Positions 34,855-44,701 of a stretch of DNA of 64,000 nucleotides are shown here, piece by piece. Source of the DNA: Pantoea sp. 18069 (GTDB lineage Bacteria; Pseudomonadota; Gammaproteobacteria; Burkholderiales; Burkholderiaceae_C). Every line of letters starts with the position of its first letter. Positions within the stretch are counted from its first letter, which is position 1. The position numbers and the translations under genes are program-made. The stretch is taken from contig NZ_CACSJA010000017.1 in assembly GCF_902706035.1 (NCBI RefSeq), positions 47,336 through 111,335 of the forward strand, read 5' to 3'. The notes beneath the pieces were generated by a model. That model worked only from the letters and a program-made list of their open reading frames with translations. It was not told the DNA's origin and did not search any database.

Positions 34855-37647
34855 ATGCAGACCGTTGACTATTCTCCTTCCGAGCTCGCCCCCGAGGCCC
34901 CATCGCGCCTTGCGCATTCCCGTTTTTACCAACGTTTACACCGGCGCTACGCTGCGGAACTTGGCCTTTTCCCCGAAGGCGTGCCGCAGCGCGCGGGCAT
35001 GGAGCAGGCGCTCGACGCCCTGTGCCGCCAGGGGCTAGACCTGTCGGCCGCGCTGCGCGTGCTGCGCCAACTGGTGATGGAACGCCTGCTGCAGCTCGAC
35101 TGCGCGCAGCAGGCCCCGCTGGCGGTGATCACGCAGGCCGTGACCCAGCTCGCCGAAGTGGCGCTGGACCGCGCCTGCAGCCAGGTGCGAGCCGATCTCG
35201 ACAGCCGCCACGGCGCGCCGACCGGACCCGACGGCCAGGCCGTGCCGCTGTGGATCATCGGCATGGGCAAGTTCGGCGCGCGCGAGCTCAATGTGTCCAG
35301 CGACATCGACCTGATCTATGTCTACGAGCACGAAGGCGAGACCGCGGGCCTGCCCGACGGCCGCGGGCGTCTGTCCAATCACGAATATTTCGGCCGCGCG
35401 GTCAAGGGCATCTATGCGCTGATCGGCGAAGTCACCGAGCACGGCTTCGTGTTCCGCGTCGATCTGGCGCTGCGGCCCAACGGCAATTCCGGGCCGCCGG
35501 CGGTATCGCTGGCCGCGCTCGAGGAATACCTGCAGACCCAGGGCCGCGAGTGGGAACGCTTCGCCTGGCTCAAGAGCCGCGTGGTCGCGCCGCGCGACAG
35601 CGTGCGCTCGCCCGAAGTCCAGGCGCTGCGCGGCGTGGTGCTGCCGTTCGTGTTTCGCCGCTATCTCGACTACAGCGTGTTCGATGCGCTGCGTTCGCTG
35701 CACCGCCAGATCCGCGAGCACGCGGCCAAGCGCAGCGCCGGCCATCCGGGGCGCGCCAACGACGTCAAGCTCTCGCGCGGCGGCATACGCGAAATCGAAT
35801 TCACCGTGCAGCTGCTGCAGGTGGTGCGCGGCGGGCAGTTCCCCGAGCTGCGCTGCCGGCCCACGCTCGAAGCCTTGCAGCGCCTGGCGCGCTCGGGCCT
35901 GATGTCGGCCGAGACCGCCGAGGCCCTGGCCCAGGCCTACACCTTCCTGCGCCAGGTCGAGCACCGCATCCAGTACCTCGACGACCAGCAGACCCATGTG
36001 CTGCCCACGCGCGACGACGACCTGCTGTGGATCGCCCAGACCATGGGCTATCCCGACTGCAGCCGTTTCCTGCACCAGCTCGATGCCCACCGCGAGCTCG
36101 TCGCCGAGGAGTTCGATACCCTGCTCGGCGGCAATGCGCCCCAGCAGTGCAGCAACGGCCAGTGCAACGGCCCGCGCGCGCTGACCGCGGCCACGCCCCA
36201 GGAAATCGAAGACCTGATCTCGCACCTGCCGGCCCAGCTGTCGGCGCGCGTGGCCGAGTGGCGCGACCACCCGCGCGTCACCAGCCTGCGCGAGGAAACC
36301 CGCGCGCGGCTGTTCCGTCTGGTGCAGCGCACCGCGCAGTGGGTCGCGGACGGCAGCGTCGACGAAGAGGCGGCGGTGCGCCTGATCAACTGGCTCGAGC
36401 CGCTGCTGCGCCGCGAAAGCTATCTGGCGCTGCTGCTCGAGCGGCCTGCCGTGCACGAGCGGCTGCTGCACCTGCTGGGCGCGGCGCGCTGGCCGGCGCG
36501 CTACCTGCTGCAGCACCCGGGCGTGATCGACGAGCTCGCCAGCGATGCCTTGCTGACCGACCGCTTCGTCGCCGCCGATTTCGAGCGCGAACTCGCGCTG
36601 CGCCTGACCTCGCTGCAGACCACGGGCGAAGACGACGACGAAACCCTGCTCAACCTGCTGCGCCGTGCCCACCATGCGGAAATCTTCCGCACGCTGGCGC
36701 GCGATGTCGAAGGCCGGATCACGGTCGAGCAGGTCGCCGACGACCTGAGCGCGCTCGCCGACAGCGTGCTGCGCGTCACGGGCCAATGGTGCTGGTCACG
36801 CCTCAAGGGCCGCCACCGCGAGGAGCCGCAGTTCGCCATCATTGGCTACGGCAAGCTCGGCGGCAAGGAACTCGGCTACGGCAGCGACCTCGACATCGTG
36901 TTCGTCTTCGACGACGACGACGAGCGCGCGCCCGAGGTCTACGCCGCCTTCGTGCGCAAGCTGATCAACTGGCTCACGGTGAAGACCGGCGAAGGCGACC
37001 TGTTCGAGATCGATACCGCGCTGCGCCCCAACGGCAGCTCGGGCCTGCTGGTCACGGGTTTCGAGGCCTATGCCAAATACCAGCAGCAGCGCGGCAGCAA
37101 CACCGCCTGGACCTGGGAACATCAGGCCATGACGCGGGCGCGCTTCGTTCTCGGCAGCGAGGCCTTGCGCGCGCGCTTCGATGCGGTGCGCGAAGCCGTG
37201 ATTTCCGCGCCGCGCAACCCCGAGCTGCTGCGCGCCGAAATCGTCGCCATGCGTGCGCGCGTGCGCGCTGCCCATCCGGTGCGCGGCCAGCTGTTCGACG
37301 TCAAGCACAGCCCGGGGGGCATGGTCGATGCGGAATTTGCGGTGCAATACCTGGTGCTGCTGTGCTCGGGCGAGCACCCGCAGCTGCTGGGCAACGTGGG
37401 CAATATCGCGCTGCTGCGCAGCGCCGAGCAGGTCGGGCTCTTGCCCCAGGGCGTGGGCCAGGCCGCGGCCGACGCCTACCGCGCGCTGCGCCGCATCCAG
37501 CACAAGGCGCGGCTCGACGAGTCCAGCGGCCAGATCGACCTGCAGACTGCTGTGGCCCATCGCGATGCGGTGCTGGCCCTGTGGCGCGCGGTGTTCGGCA
37601 CGCTGGACAGCGGCGATCTGGCGCCCGGCCTGAGCGCGCATATTTGA
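34855..37647 (+). CDS. glnE: Glutamine synthetase adenylyltransferase/adenylyl-removing enzyme
   Basis: The 930-residue bifunctional enzyme adds AMP to, and removes it from, glutamine synthetase under control of PII, so setting nitrogen assimilation. It carries two nucleotidyltransferase domains: GMGKFGARELNVSSDIDLIY near residue 137 (the removing half) and GYGKLGGKELGYGSDLDIVF near residue 664 (the adding half), each followed by a FDxxxxLRPNG-like repeat (VDLALRPNGNSGP and IDTALRPNGSSGL). Length is close to the enterobacterial protein. The ATG at 34855 follows an in-frame TTG at 34849, which I consider less likely. It diverges from the YhdP-like gene across about 95 bases. Confidence 0.96.
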   Translation: MQTVDYSPSELAPEAPSRLAHSRFYQRLHRRYAAELGLFPEGVPQRAGMEQALDALCRQGLDLSAALRVLRQLVMERLLQLDCAQQAPLAVITQAVTQLAEVALDRACSQVRADLDSRHGAPTGPDGQAVPLWIIGMGKFGARELNVSSDIDLIYVYEHEGETAGLPDGRGRLSNHEYFGRAVKGIYALIGEVTEHGFVFRVDLALRPNGNSGPPAVSLAALEEYLQTQGREWERFAWLKSRVVAPRDSVRSPEVQALRGVVLPFVFRRYLDYSVFDALRSLHRQIREHAAKRSAGHPGRANDVKLSRGGIREIEFTVQLLQVVRGGQFPELRCRPTLEALQRLARSGLMSAETAEALAQAYTFLRQVEHRIQYLDDQQTHVLPTRDDDLLWIAQTMGYPDCSRFLHQLDAHRELVAEEFDTLLGGNAPQQCSNGQCNGPRALTAATPQEIEDLISHLPAQLSARVAEWRDHPRVTSLREETRARLFRLVQRTAQWVADGSVDEEAAVRLINWLEPLLRRESYLALLLERPAVHERLLHLLGAARWPARYLLQHPGVIDELASDALLTDRFVAADFERELALRLTSLQTTGEDDDETLLNLLRRAHHAEIFRTLARDVEGRITVEQVADDLSALADSVLRVTGQWCWSRLKGRHREEPQFAIIGYGKLGGKELGYGSDLDIVFVFDDDDERAPEVYAAFVRKLINWLTVKTGEGDLFEIDTALRPNGSSGLLVTGFEAYAKYQQQRGSNTAWTWEHQAMTRARFVLGSEALRARFDAVREAVISAPRNPELLRAEIVAMRARVRAAHPVRGQLFDVKHSPGGMVDAEFAVQYLVLLCSGEHPQLLGNVGNIALLRSAEQVGLLPQGVGQAAADAYRALRRIQHKARLDESSGQIDLQTAVAHRDAVLALWRAVFGTLDSGDLAPGLSAHI

Positions 37648-38012
37648 AAACAAACGTTAAATCATCGACACCGCTCGCCTTGGACCAGCGCCGCTAGCCC
37701 GCTTGGGCGCTTGCCTTGCCGCCTCTGGGCCGTGGTGGCCGAGCGCGTTGTCAACCCTTTGGCGACCTGTTGCCGGCGTGAGAAAGGTGGGCAGGGGTTA
37801 GCAGTTGGTTACATTTTGGCGCTGCGCCGGCTTGAACTTTGGCGCAGACTCGCCCTCAATCAATGAGGTTGCACGGGCAGGGCCCGGTGCGACGAACGGT
37901 TTACTGTTGCGAAGCCTTTGAGGACGCGATCCTTATAGACCCCCTGAAACGCTTCTCCTCCCTCCCTCTCTTTATTCGTTTCGGGATGCTTCGCAACTTT
38001 TTTCTTCGATGA
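37648..38012. other. Non-coding gap between glnE and gst
   Basis: This gap of over 360 bases holds no convincing gene. A family A half-site (CGACGAACGG) lies near 37890. The stretch at 37930-37980 is strongly biased, with a C/T-rich run on the plus strand (CTCCTCCCTCCCTCTC) just before a strong two-way terminator. A small RNA ending at that terminator is possible but no promoter could be fixed. Confidence 0.4.
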
Positions 38013-38040
38013 AAAATGGCTTCCGCAAGGAAGCCATTTT
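38013..38040. terminator. Bidirectional intrinsic terminator between glnE and gst
   Basis: A perfect 12-base stem (AAAATGGCTTCC/GGAAGCCATTTT) closed by a GCAA tetraloop has A and T runs on both sides. It lies 18 bases past the stop of gst on the minus strand and can also stop plus-strand transcripts from glnE or from the gap. Confidence 0.9.
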
Positions 38041-38058
38041 CTTGTCTTCACCGCGGCG

Positions 38059-40159
<2,101 letters not shown>

Positions 40160-40172
40160 GTTGTTCTGCTAG

Positions 40173-40284
40173 CCCGTCCCTTCTGTGACGGGCCCGCCGA
40201 GGGAAGCTCGGGACGAACGGCTGGATAGGCTCAAGCTATCCAAACCCCGTTCGCCCTGAGCCTGTCGAAGGGCGTTTCAGGGCG
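40173..40284 (+). repeat. Family A repeat with flanking hairpin
   Basis: The copy core (40247-40284) reads CCGTTCGCCCTGAGCCTGTC then GAAGGGCGTTTCAGGGCG. An inverted half-site, GGGACGAACGG, lies at 40210-40220, and a hairpin CCCGTC/GACGGG at 40174-40191. The whole fills the gap between purB and yaeQ. Confidence 0.7.
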
Positions 40285-40362
40285 TGGCTCCCGCCATCAG
40301 CTGCAGCATTTCTTTTTGATTCCCTTGTGGAATCTTTTCTTTTTTCCGAGCACCCCCCGCCC

Positions 40363-40923
40363 ATGGCCCTCAAATCCACCATCTTCAAGGCAAATCTGCA
40401 GATTGCCGATATCGACCATGGCTACTACGCCGACCATGCGCTGACTCTGGCCCGCCACCCGAGCGAGACGGACGAGCGCATGATGGCGCGCCTGGTGGCG
40501 CTGGCGCTCAATGCCCACCAGCTCAACGACCTGTGCAACGGCGACGCGACGCTGTCCTTTGGCGCCGGCCTGTCCGATCCCGAAGACCCGGACGTGTCGC
40601 TGACCGATTACACGGGCCGCAAGCGCCTGTGGATAGAAGTCGGCCAGCCCGAGGACAAGCCCATCGCCAAGGCCTGCAGCAAGTCGGACCAGGTGCTGCT
40701 CTACCCGTTCAGCCACTCGGCCGATGTCTGGTGGCGCGGCATTGAAAGCAAATTCAGCCGCCTGCCCAAGCTGCAGGTCTGGCGCCTGCCGTCCGAAGCC
40801 GGCCCCGAACTGGCCCAGCTCGCCGAGCGCAGCATGCAGTTGCAGGCGACTATCCAGGAAGGCGGCATCACGCTCAGCAGCAAGCTCGGCAGCGTGGTCG
40901 TCGAGCCGATTCGCTGGAAGTGA
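40363..40923 (+). CDS. yaeQ: YaeQ family protein
   Basis: The 186-residue product matches YaeQ along its length: MALKSTIFKANLQIADIDHG at the N-terminus, HPSETDERMMARLVALALNA (about residues 32-51), LWIEVGQPEDKPIAKACSKS in the middle, and GVVEPIRWK-like end. The acidic and lysine residues of the central segment fit the proposed PD-(D/E)xK nuclease-like fold, though no activity is established. The ATG at 40363 was chosen over an in-frame ATG 12 codons earlier because the family begins here. It stands alone between a repeat and a convergent GNAT gene. Confidence 0.9.
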   Translation: MALKSTIFKANLQIADIDHGYYADHALTLARHPSETDERMMARLVALALNAHQLNDLCNGDATLSFGAGLSDPEDPDVSLTDYTGRKRLWIEVGQPEDKPIAKACSKSDQVLLYPFSHSADVWWRGIESKFSRLPKLQVWRLPSEAGPELAQLAERSMQLQATIQEGGITLSSKLGSVVVEPIRWK

Positions 40924-40949
40924 TTTCTCGCGGCTGTCCCTTGGCGGGG

Positions 40950-41693
40950 TCAGGAGGATAGCCCCTGCATGCGCAGCGCCTGCGCGAGGTCCTGCAAGGC
41001 CCAGCCCGGCGGCAGCAGCATGCGCCGCGTGGCCAGCTGGTCCAGCGTGGCGCTGTCCACCTGCTGGCCCAGATAGTGCAGGCGCTTGTCGGCCAGGCGC
41101 AGATAGCCCTGGCCATGGCTGCGCGCCAGATGCTCCCACAGGCCATGCGCGGCCGGCGACTGGCGCGCCCCGCTGACCAGCACCATGCCCTGGCGCAGCA
41201 TGTGCCGATAGACCGCGCTCGCAATGCCGCGGCGCTGGTAGGCCGGCGCAAAGCGCGAGTGCGGCGAGCGTATCCAGCGGCCCGCATGCCGGTCCACTTC
41301 GCACATGCGCTGGAACATGGTGTAGCCCGCGAGGCAGCCGCGCGCCCGGTCTTCGACATAGATGAAGCAGTTGCCGTCGACGATGCGCTGGCGCATCACC
41401 AACCCCGGGTTGCGCCCGGGCGTGGGCAGCGCCAGGCTGTCGATTCCCCAGAGCTTGCTGCCCGGCGTGTACAGGCGCTCGTAAAGGGCTTCGAGTTCGC
41501 CGGCTATCAGCGGCAGTTGCACGTCGATGCGCAGTTCGGTGCAAATCGGCCGCGCCGGCTGGCGCGGGCGACGCAGCCATTGCGTCAGGGCGCTCCAGCC
41601 AGAAAGCCCATTGTGTGACGTCAAAAAGGCCGCCGGCGCGGCAGGAGACAAGACAAGACCGGACACATCGCTCTCCCATGTGTGCATTGCCAT
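40950..41693 (-). CDS. GNAT-like N-acyltransferase family protein
   Basis: The 247-residue product has the acyl-CoA-binding motif of GNAT enzymes in FAPAYQRRGIASAVYRHML (about residues 141-159), preceded by a core strand region (FIYVEDRARGCLAGYTMF). Before it, LYTPGSKLWGIDSLALPTPG and after it GLWEHLARSHGQGYLRLADK are not assigned. The substrate is unknown. The start is uncertain: ATGs at 41693 and 41687 fit the family best, while the frame is open for 49 further codons of Ala/Pro-rich, probably non-coding, sequence. It converges on yaeQ. Confidence 0.65.
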   Translation of the reverse strand: MAMHTWESDVSGLVLSPAAPAAFLTSHNGLSGWSALTQWLRRPRQPARPICTELRIDVQLPLIAGELEALYERLYTPGSKLWGIDSLALPTPGRNPGLVMRQRIVDGNCFIYVEDRARGCLAGYTMFQRMCEVDRHAGRWIRSPHSRFAPAYQRRGIASAVYRHMLRQGMVLVSGARQSPAAHGLWEHLARSHGQGYLRLADKRLHYLGQQVDSATLDQLATRRMLLPPGWALQDLAQALRMQGLSS

Positions 41694-42113
41694 GGGCGGG
41701 CCTGCGCGGGCGCAGGTCCACCCGTCCGCGCAGGCGCAGACAGGCGCAATCGCCGCCACCAGGGCGGCAAACCAAGGGGGTGTGGAGTCAGACGGGCAGC
41801 GTGACGCCGCCGGTCGAAAGCATGCGCCGGCCTGTTCCACGCAGGCCGGCGCGCCGTGCCCGTGCGGCCTGACGCGGGCCGATGTTCAGGCGCGCAGCGT
41901 CCCGTTCGCGCAGGCGTGCCGCCGCTGCGGGCCAGGCCGTGCGGCGCAGCACGCCGCTGGTGCGCAGGCGCGCCAGACGGCAGTGCAGGGCCAGCAGGGA
42001 GGGCAGCGGGGCGGACAGGGGCAAGAGCGCGCGCGGGAGTGAAAACAGCCCGGCATCTTACAAAACCCGAACATCGCACGGGCAAGGTGCGGTATCGGGG
42101 GGCTGCGCAGCCC
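41694..42113. other. GC-rich stretch without a convincing gene
   Basis: This 420-base stretch lies between the GNAT gene and the DUF3717-DUF1289 gene. Several frames are open by GC bias. The best candidate is a 78-codon minus-strand frame (42024 to 41788) starting with TTG and rich in Arg, Leu and Ala; without a ribosome binding site or known family I do not call it. Promoter signals for the GNAT gene should lie here but none is clear. Confidence 0.4.
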
Positions 42114-42539
42114 TCAGCGCCGCTGCTCGGGCGGGTTTTCTGCGGCGCGTTCAGCGTAGCGGTTGAAGCGCCAGGCGGAGTTCTCTATGGTGATGCGCCG
42201 CCAGACGCTGCGTTTCTCGACGGCGTCGAACGCCGGCCAGTGCTGGACCTCTTCGAACGTGCGCCCGCAGCCCTTGCACAGGTCATCGCCCTGGCTGGTC
42301 GAGCAGATGGCGATGCAGGGCGTATCGGGCGTGGTGTCGTACCAGGCGAGCCAGGCGGCCTGCGCATGCGAGGGCACGTCGGCGGCGTCGACTTCGCTGG
42401 CATGGCGGAAGATCATCAGCGCGTAGACATCGGCCAGGGCCCGGGCTTCGGGCGCGAGCAGCACGCCGTCGGGAGAAGGCTTTTTCTGGCGCCAGTAGTT
42501 GATGGCTGCCTCGATGTCGGTGATGTGGATTCCTGCCAT
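42114..42539 (-). CDS. DUF3717-DUF1289 fusion protein
   Basis: The 141-residue product joins two small domains. The N-terminal part, MAGIHITDIEAAINYWRQKK with PSPDGVLLAPEARALADVY, is DUF3717. The C-terminal part carries four cysteines, TPCIAICSTSQGDDLCKGCG then RTFEEVQHW, the DUF1289 signature that probably binds a metal. No function is established for either. The start at 42539 fits the domain edge; the frame runs 40 codons further upstream. It diverges from the riboswitch-terC unit. Confidence 0.8.
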   Translation of the reverse strand: MAGIHITDIEAAINYWRQKKPSPDGVLLAPEARALADVYALMIFRHASEVDAADVPSHAQAAWLAWYDTTPDTPCIAICSTSQGDDLCKGCGRTFEEVQHWPAFDAVEKRSVWRRITIENSAWRFNRYAERAAENPPEQRR

Positions 42540-42675
42540 GGGGGGTGCGAACAATAGGGCTCTGGATGATAGCGCCGGGCCCGCGGCGCGACGCCGCCAT
42601 GGCTTTTGCTGTCGGCCGTGGCTGGCAAAAAACCCGGATTTATGCCTACGCATTGCCAAATGTGTTCAAATCGCC

Positions 42676-42821
42676 AGCTTCGAAGGGGAGTAGCTCTCGT
42701 TGCGATGCCCGGCGCTCATCTGCCGGTAAATCGCACGTACGTCGAGGTCGTCAATACGAAGCGCAAGCTTCCGGCCTCGCGGGTTCCGTGCTGAACGGTG
42801 CCGAGCAAGACCTTTGAGAGA
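42676..42821 (+). ncRNA. yybP-ykoY manganese riboswitch upstream of terC
   Basis: The leader shows the class landmarks in order: GGGGAGTAGC (42685-42694), the GTACGTC and GTCAATACG pair in the middle (about 42736-42758), and GCAAGACCTTT near the end (42805-42815). The closing stem pairs 42678-42685 with 42811-42818. This class senses manganese and normally turns on MntP- or TerC/Alx-type membrane proteins; a TerC gene lies directly downstream. The DNA before it, from 42540, holds no gene; the promoter should lie in the last part of that stretch. Confidence 0.88.
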
Positions 42822-42843
42822 CCGGTGTGACGGTCTGTCAAAG
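42812..42843 (+). promoter_or_regulatory. Alternative hairpin overlapping the riboswitch closing stem
   Basis: CTTTGA-G-AGACCG pairs with CGGTCT-G-TCAAAG around a six-base loop. Its left arm reuses the bases of the 3' half of the riboswitch closing stem, so only one of the two structures can form. No T run follows, so it is not a simple intrinsic terminator. Confidence 0.55.
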
Positions 42844-42996
42844 CATTTCCCTTCGGCCCAGCTTCCTGGTTCTGGCTGTCGCAGGAAGGTGCTTGAGAGT
42901 TCGCGCATCCGCTTCCTTCCGACGCGGGGGTATCCTGGCTATGGCTTTGTGCCGCCGGATTCCTGCCGCTTTTTGGCATTCGACTACGAGGTTTTT

Positions 42997-43737
42997 ATGG
43001 ATTTGGACTTCCTCACGCATGCGCCCTTCTGGGTCGCATTGGGTCAGATCATCATCATCGACATTCTGCTCGGTGGTGACAACGCGGTGGTGATCGCACT
43101 GGCCTGCCGCAAGCTGCCGCCGGCGCAGCGCCGCAAGGGCATCATCTGGGGTACGGCGGGTGCCATCATCCTGCGCGTGATCCTGATCGCTTTCGCGATG
43201 ACACTGCTGGCCCTGCCTTTCCTGAAGTTCGTCGGCGCGCTGCTGCTGGTGTGGATCGGTGTCAAGCTCATCGCTCCCGATGAAGACGCCCATGACGGCA
43301 TCCAGGGCAGCGACAAGCTGCTGGCCGCGATCAAGACCATCATCGTCGCCGACCTGGTGATGAGCGTGGACAACGTGATTGCCATCGCCGGCGCCGCACA
43401 GAGCTCGGGCGAACACCAGATGCTGCTGGTCACGCTGGGTCTGCTGATCTCGATCCCCATCATCGTCTGGGGCTCGCAGCTGGTCATCAAGCTGATGGAC
43501 CGCTTCCCGCTGATCATCGTCGCCGGCGGCATGCTGCTGGGCTGGATCGCGGGTGGCATGCTGGTGTCCGATCCGGTCTTCGCCAACACCGACAAGTGGC
43601 TGTGGATGCCCAAGCTCGAGCAGACCAAGGTCCTGCAGTACGGTGCCCAGATCGTGGGTGCGCTGCTGGTGCTGGCTGTCGGCAAGTACGTCGCCTCGCG
43701 CAAGCCCAAGGTCGCCCACGGCTCCGGCCACGCCTGA
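42997..43737 (+). CDS. TerC/Alx-family integral membrane protein, probable manganese exporter
   Basis: The 246-residue product has about seven to eight membrane helices and the two acidic family motifs: LLGGDNAVVIALACRKLPP (about residues 25-43) and DLVMSVDNVIAIAGAA (about 118-133). A loop with PDEDAHDGIQGSDK separates the halves, and GSQLVIKLMDRFPLIIVAGG follows. TerC/Alx/YkoY proteins under yybP-ykoY control export manganese, in part to metallate secreted enzymes. The ATG at 42997 opens the first helix. The message has a leader of over 300 bases with the riboswitch, and ends at a strong terminator. Confidence 0.92.
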   Translation: MDLDFLTHAPFWVALGQIIIIDILLGGDNAVVIALACRKLPPAQRRKGIIWGTAGAIILRVILIAFAMTLLALPFLKFVGALLLVWIGVKLIAPDEDAHDGIQGSDKLLAAIKTIIVADLVMSVDNVIAIAGAAQSSGEHQMLLVTLGLLISIPIIVWGSQLVIKLMDRFPLIIVAGGMLLGWIAGGMLVSDPVFANTDKWLWMPKLEQTKVLQYGAQIVGALLVLAVGKYVASRKPKVAHGSGHA

Positions 43738-43795
43738 TGCGGCAGGGTTTGCGGCCCGCCGGCACAAGCCGGCGCCGCAGGCCTTCCCTCTTGCC

Positions 43796-43823
43796 AAGGC
43801 AGGCCCTTCAAGGCCTGCCTTTT
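43796..43823 (+). terminator. Intrinsic terminator of terC
   Basis: A perfect nine-base stem (AGGCAGGCC/GGCCTGCCT) with a six-base loop is followed by TTTT. It lies 58 bases past the terC stop and before the next gene. Confidence 0.9.
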
Positions 43824-43851
43824 TCATTGGCGCAGCCAGACCGGAGTTCTC

Positions 43852-44295
43852 TTGACCCGCACTACCTTCATTGTCTATGTGGACGATGCGCCCCATGCAT
43901 TGCCGCTGCTCACGTCGCTGGCCTCCTCGTTCGAGGCCGGCAACCCCCGCTGGCTGCTGGTCGCCTGCGCGCCGCGCATCACCCACCGCGCGAGCAAGTG
44001 GGCCAGCCACCGCAGCCGGGAAAACTGGCGCAACCAATGGGCCGACAAGCTGTTTGCCCAGCTCGCTCCGAGCCTGCAGCGGCCTGATGGGCAGGCCGAT
44101 GTGACGCAGCTGCTGGCGCGTCAGCCCCTGCCCGAGTTGCTGGCCGAATTGCAGCAGACCTATGGCCAGGTGCAGGTCGTCGACGCACGCCGTCCCAAGC
44201 GCGAGGAACCCGCACCGCAGCGCTGGGGTCCGTCGGGCCTGATCGCGGGCATGGGCAGCCTGCTGGCGTGGACTTTGGGCGAGTCTTTGGCTTGA
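43852..44295 (+). CDS. Hypothetical protein, TTG start
   Basis: The 147-residue product is not recognised as a known domain. It begins with TTG six bases after GGAG; no in-frame ATG lies near. The sequence has a mixed alpha/beta start (TRTTFIVYVDDAPHALPLL, FEAGNPRWLLVACAPRIT), a basic middle (HRASKWASHRSRENWRNQWA), and a C-terminal hydrophobic stretch (GLIAGMGSLLAWTLGESLA) that could touch a membrane. The start resembles nucleotide-binding or universal-stress-like folds only faintly. It follows the terC terminator, so it needs its own promoter. Confidence 0.6.
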   Translation: MTRTTFIVYVDDAPHALPLLTSLASSFEAGNPRWLLVACAPRITHRASKWASHRSRENWRNQWADKLFAQLAPSLQRPDGQADVTQLLARQPLPELLAELQQTYGQVQVVDARRPKREEPAPQRWGPSGLIAGMGSLLAWTLGESLA

Positions 44296-44309
44296 TGGGC
44301 CGCAAGCCC

Positions 44310-44336
44310 TGAGATGGGGTGCGCCAGTTTCATGGC
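44310..44336 (+). repeat. Family B repeat, 3' fragment
   Basis: The bases GGGTGCGCCAGTTTCATGG match the right end of the full copy at 26900-27023. The fragment starts 15 bases after the stop of the hypothetical gene and ends before the holin-family gene. Confidence 0.5.
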
Positions 44337-44353
44337 GCTGCTATGCTGGCGCC

Positions 44354-44701
44354 ATGAAACTCCTCATCCAATGGTTCCTCTACGCCGCTGCGCTGCTTGC
44401 CGTGGCGGCGGTCTACGGTGGCGTGGAAATCCGCAGCTTCGGCACGGCGCTGATCGCGGCGCTGGTCATAGGCCTGCTCAACGCCTTCGTCCGGCCGGTG
44501 CTGGTGGTCTTGACGCTGCCGGTCACGCTGGTCACGCTCGGGCTGTTCCTGTTCGTCGTCAATGCGCTGATGTTCTGGGCTGCGGCCAGCGTGCTCGAGG
44601 GCGTGCATGTGAGCGGCTTTGGCGCGGCCTTCCTGGGCTCGCTGATCTACTCGGCGCTGGGCCTGGTCATCGATTCAGCGCTCCGCCGTCTGTTCCCGTA
44701 A
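44354..44701 (+). CDS. Phage-holin-IV-like (DUF360) small membrane protein
   Basis: The 115-residue product has four close membrane helices and fits the PF04020 family, named after a mycobacterial phage holin but found widely as a chromosomal membrane protein. Landmarks are NAFVRPVLVVLTLPVTLVTL, then LFLFVVNALMFWAAASVLEG. There is no prophage around it, so lysis is not implied; the function is unknown. Its last 27 bases overlap the 3' end of the convergent M48 peptidase gene. Confidence 0.85.
   Translation: MKLLIQWFLYAAALLAVAAVYGGVEIRSFGTALIAALVIGLLNAFVRPVLVVLTLPVTLVTLGLFLFVVNALMFWAAASVLEGVHVSGFGAAFLGSLIYSALGLVIDSALRRLFP

Noticed and set aside
35022..37697. Second plus-strand frame inside glnE
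   Set aside because: Same-strand shifted frame with Arg/Pro/Ala-rich nonsense; glnE has full motifs.
41788..42024. 78-codon minus-strand frame beside the GNAT gene
   Set aside because: TTG start, no ribosome binding site, Arg-rich sequence expected by chance at this GC content.
44354..44701. Prophage signal from the holin-like gene
   Set aside because: PF04020 members are common chromosomal proteins and no other phage gene lies nearby.
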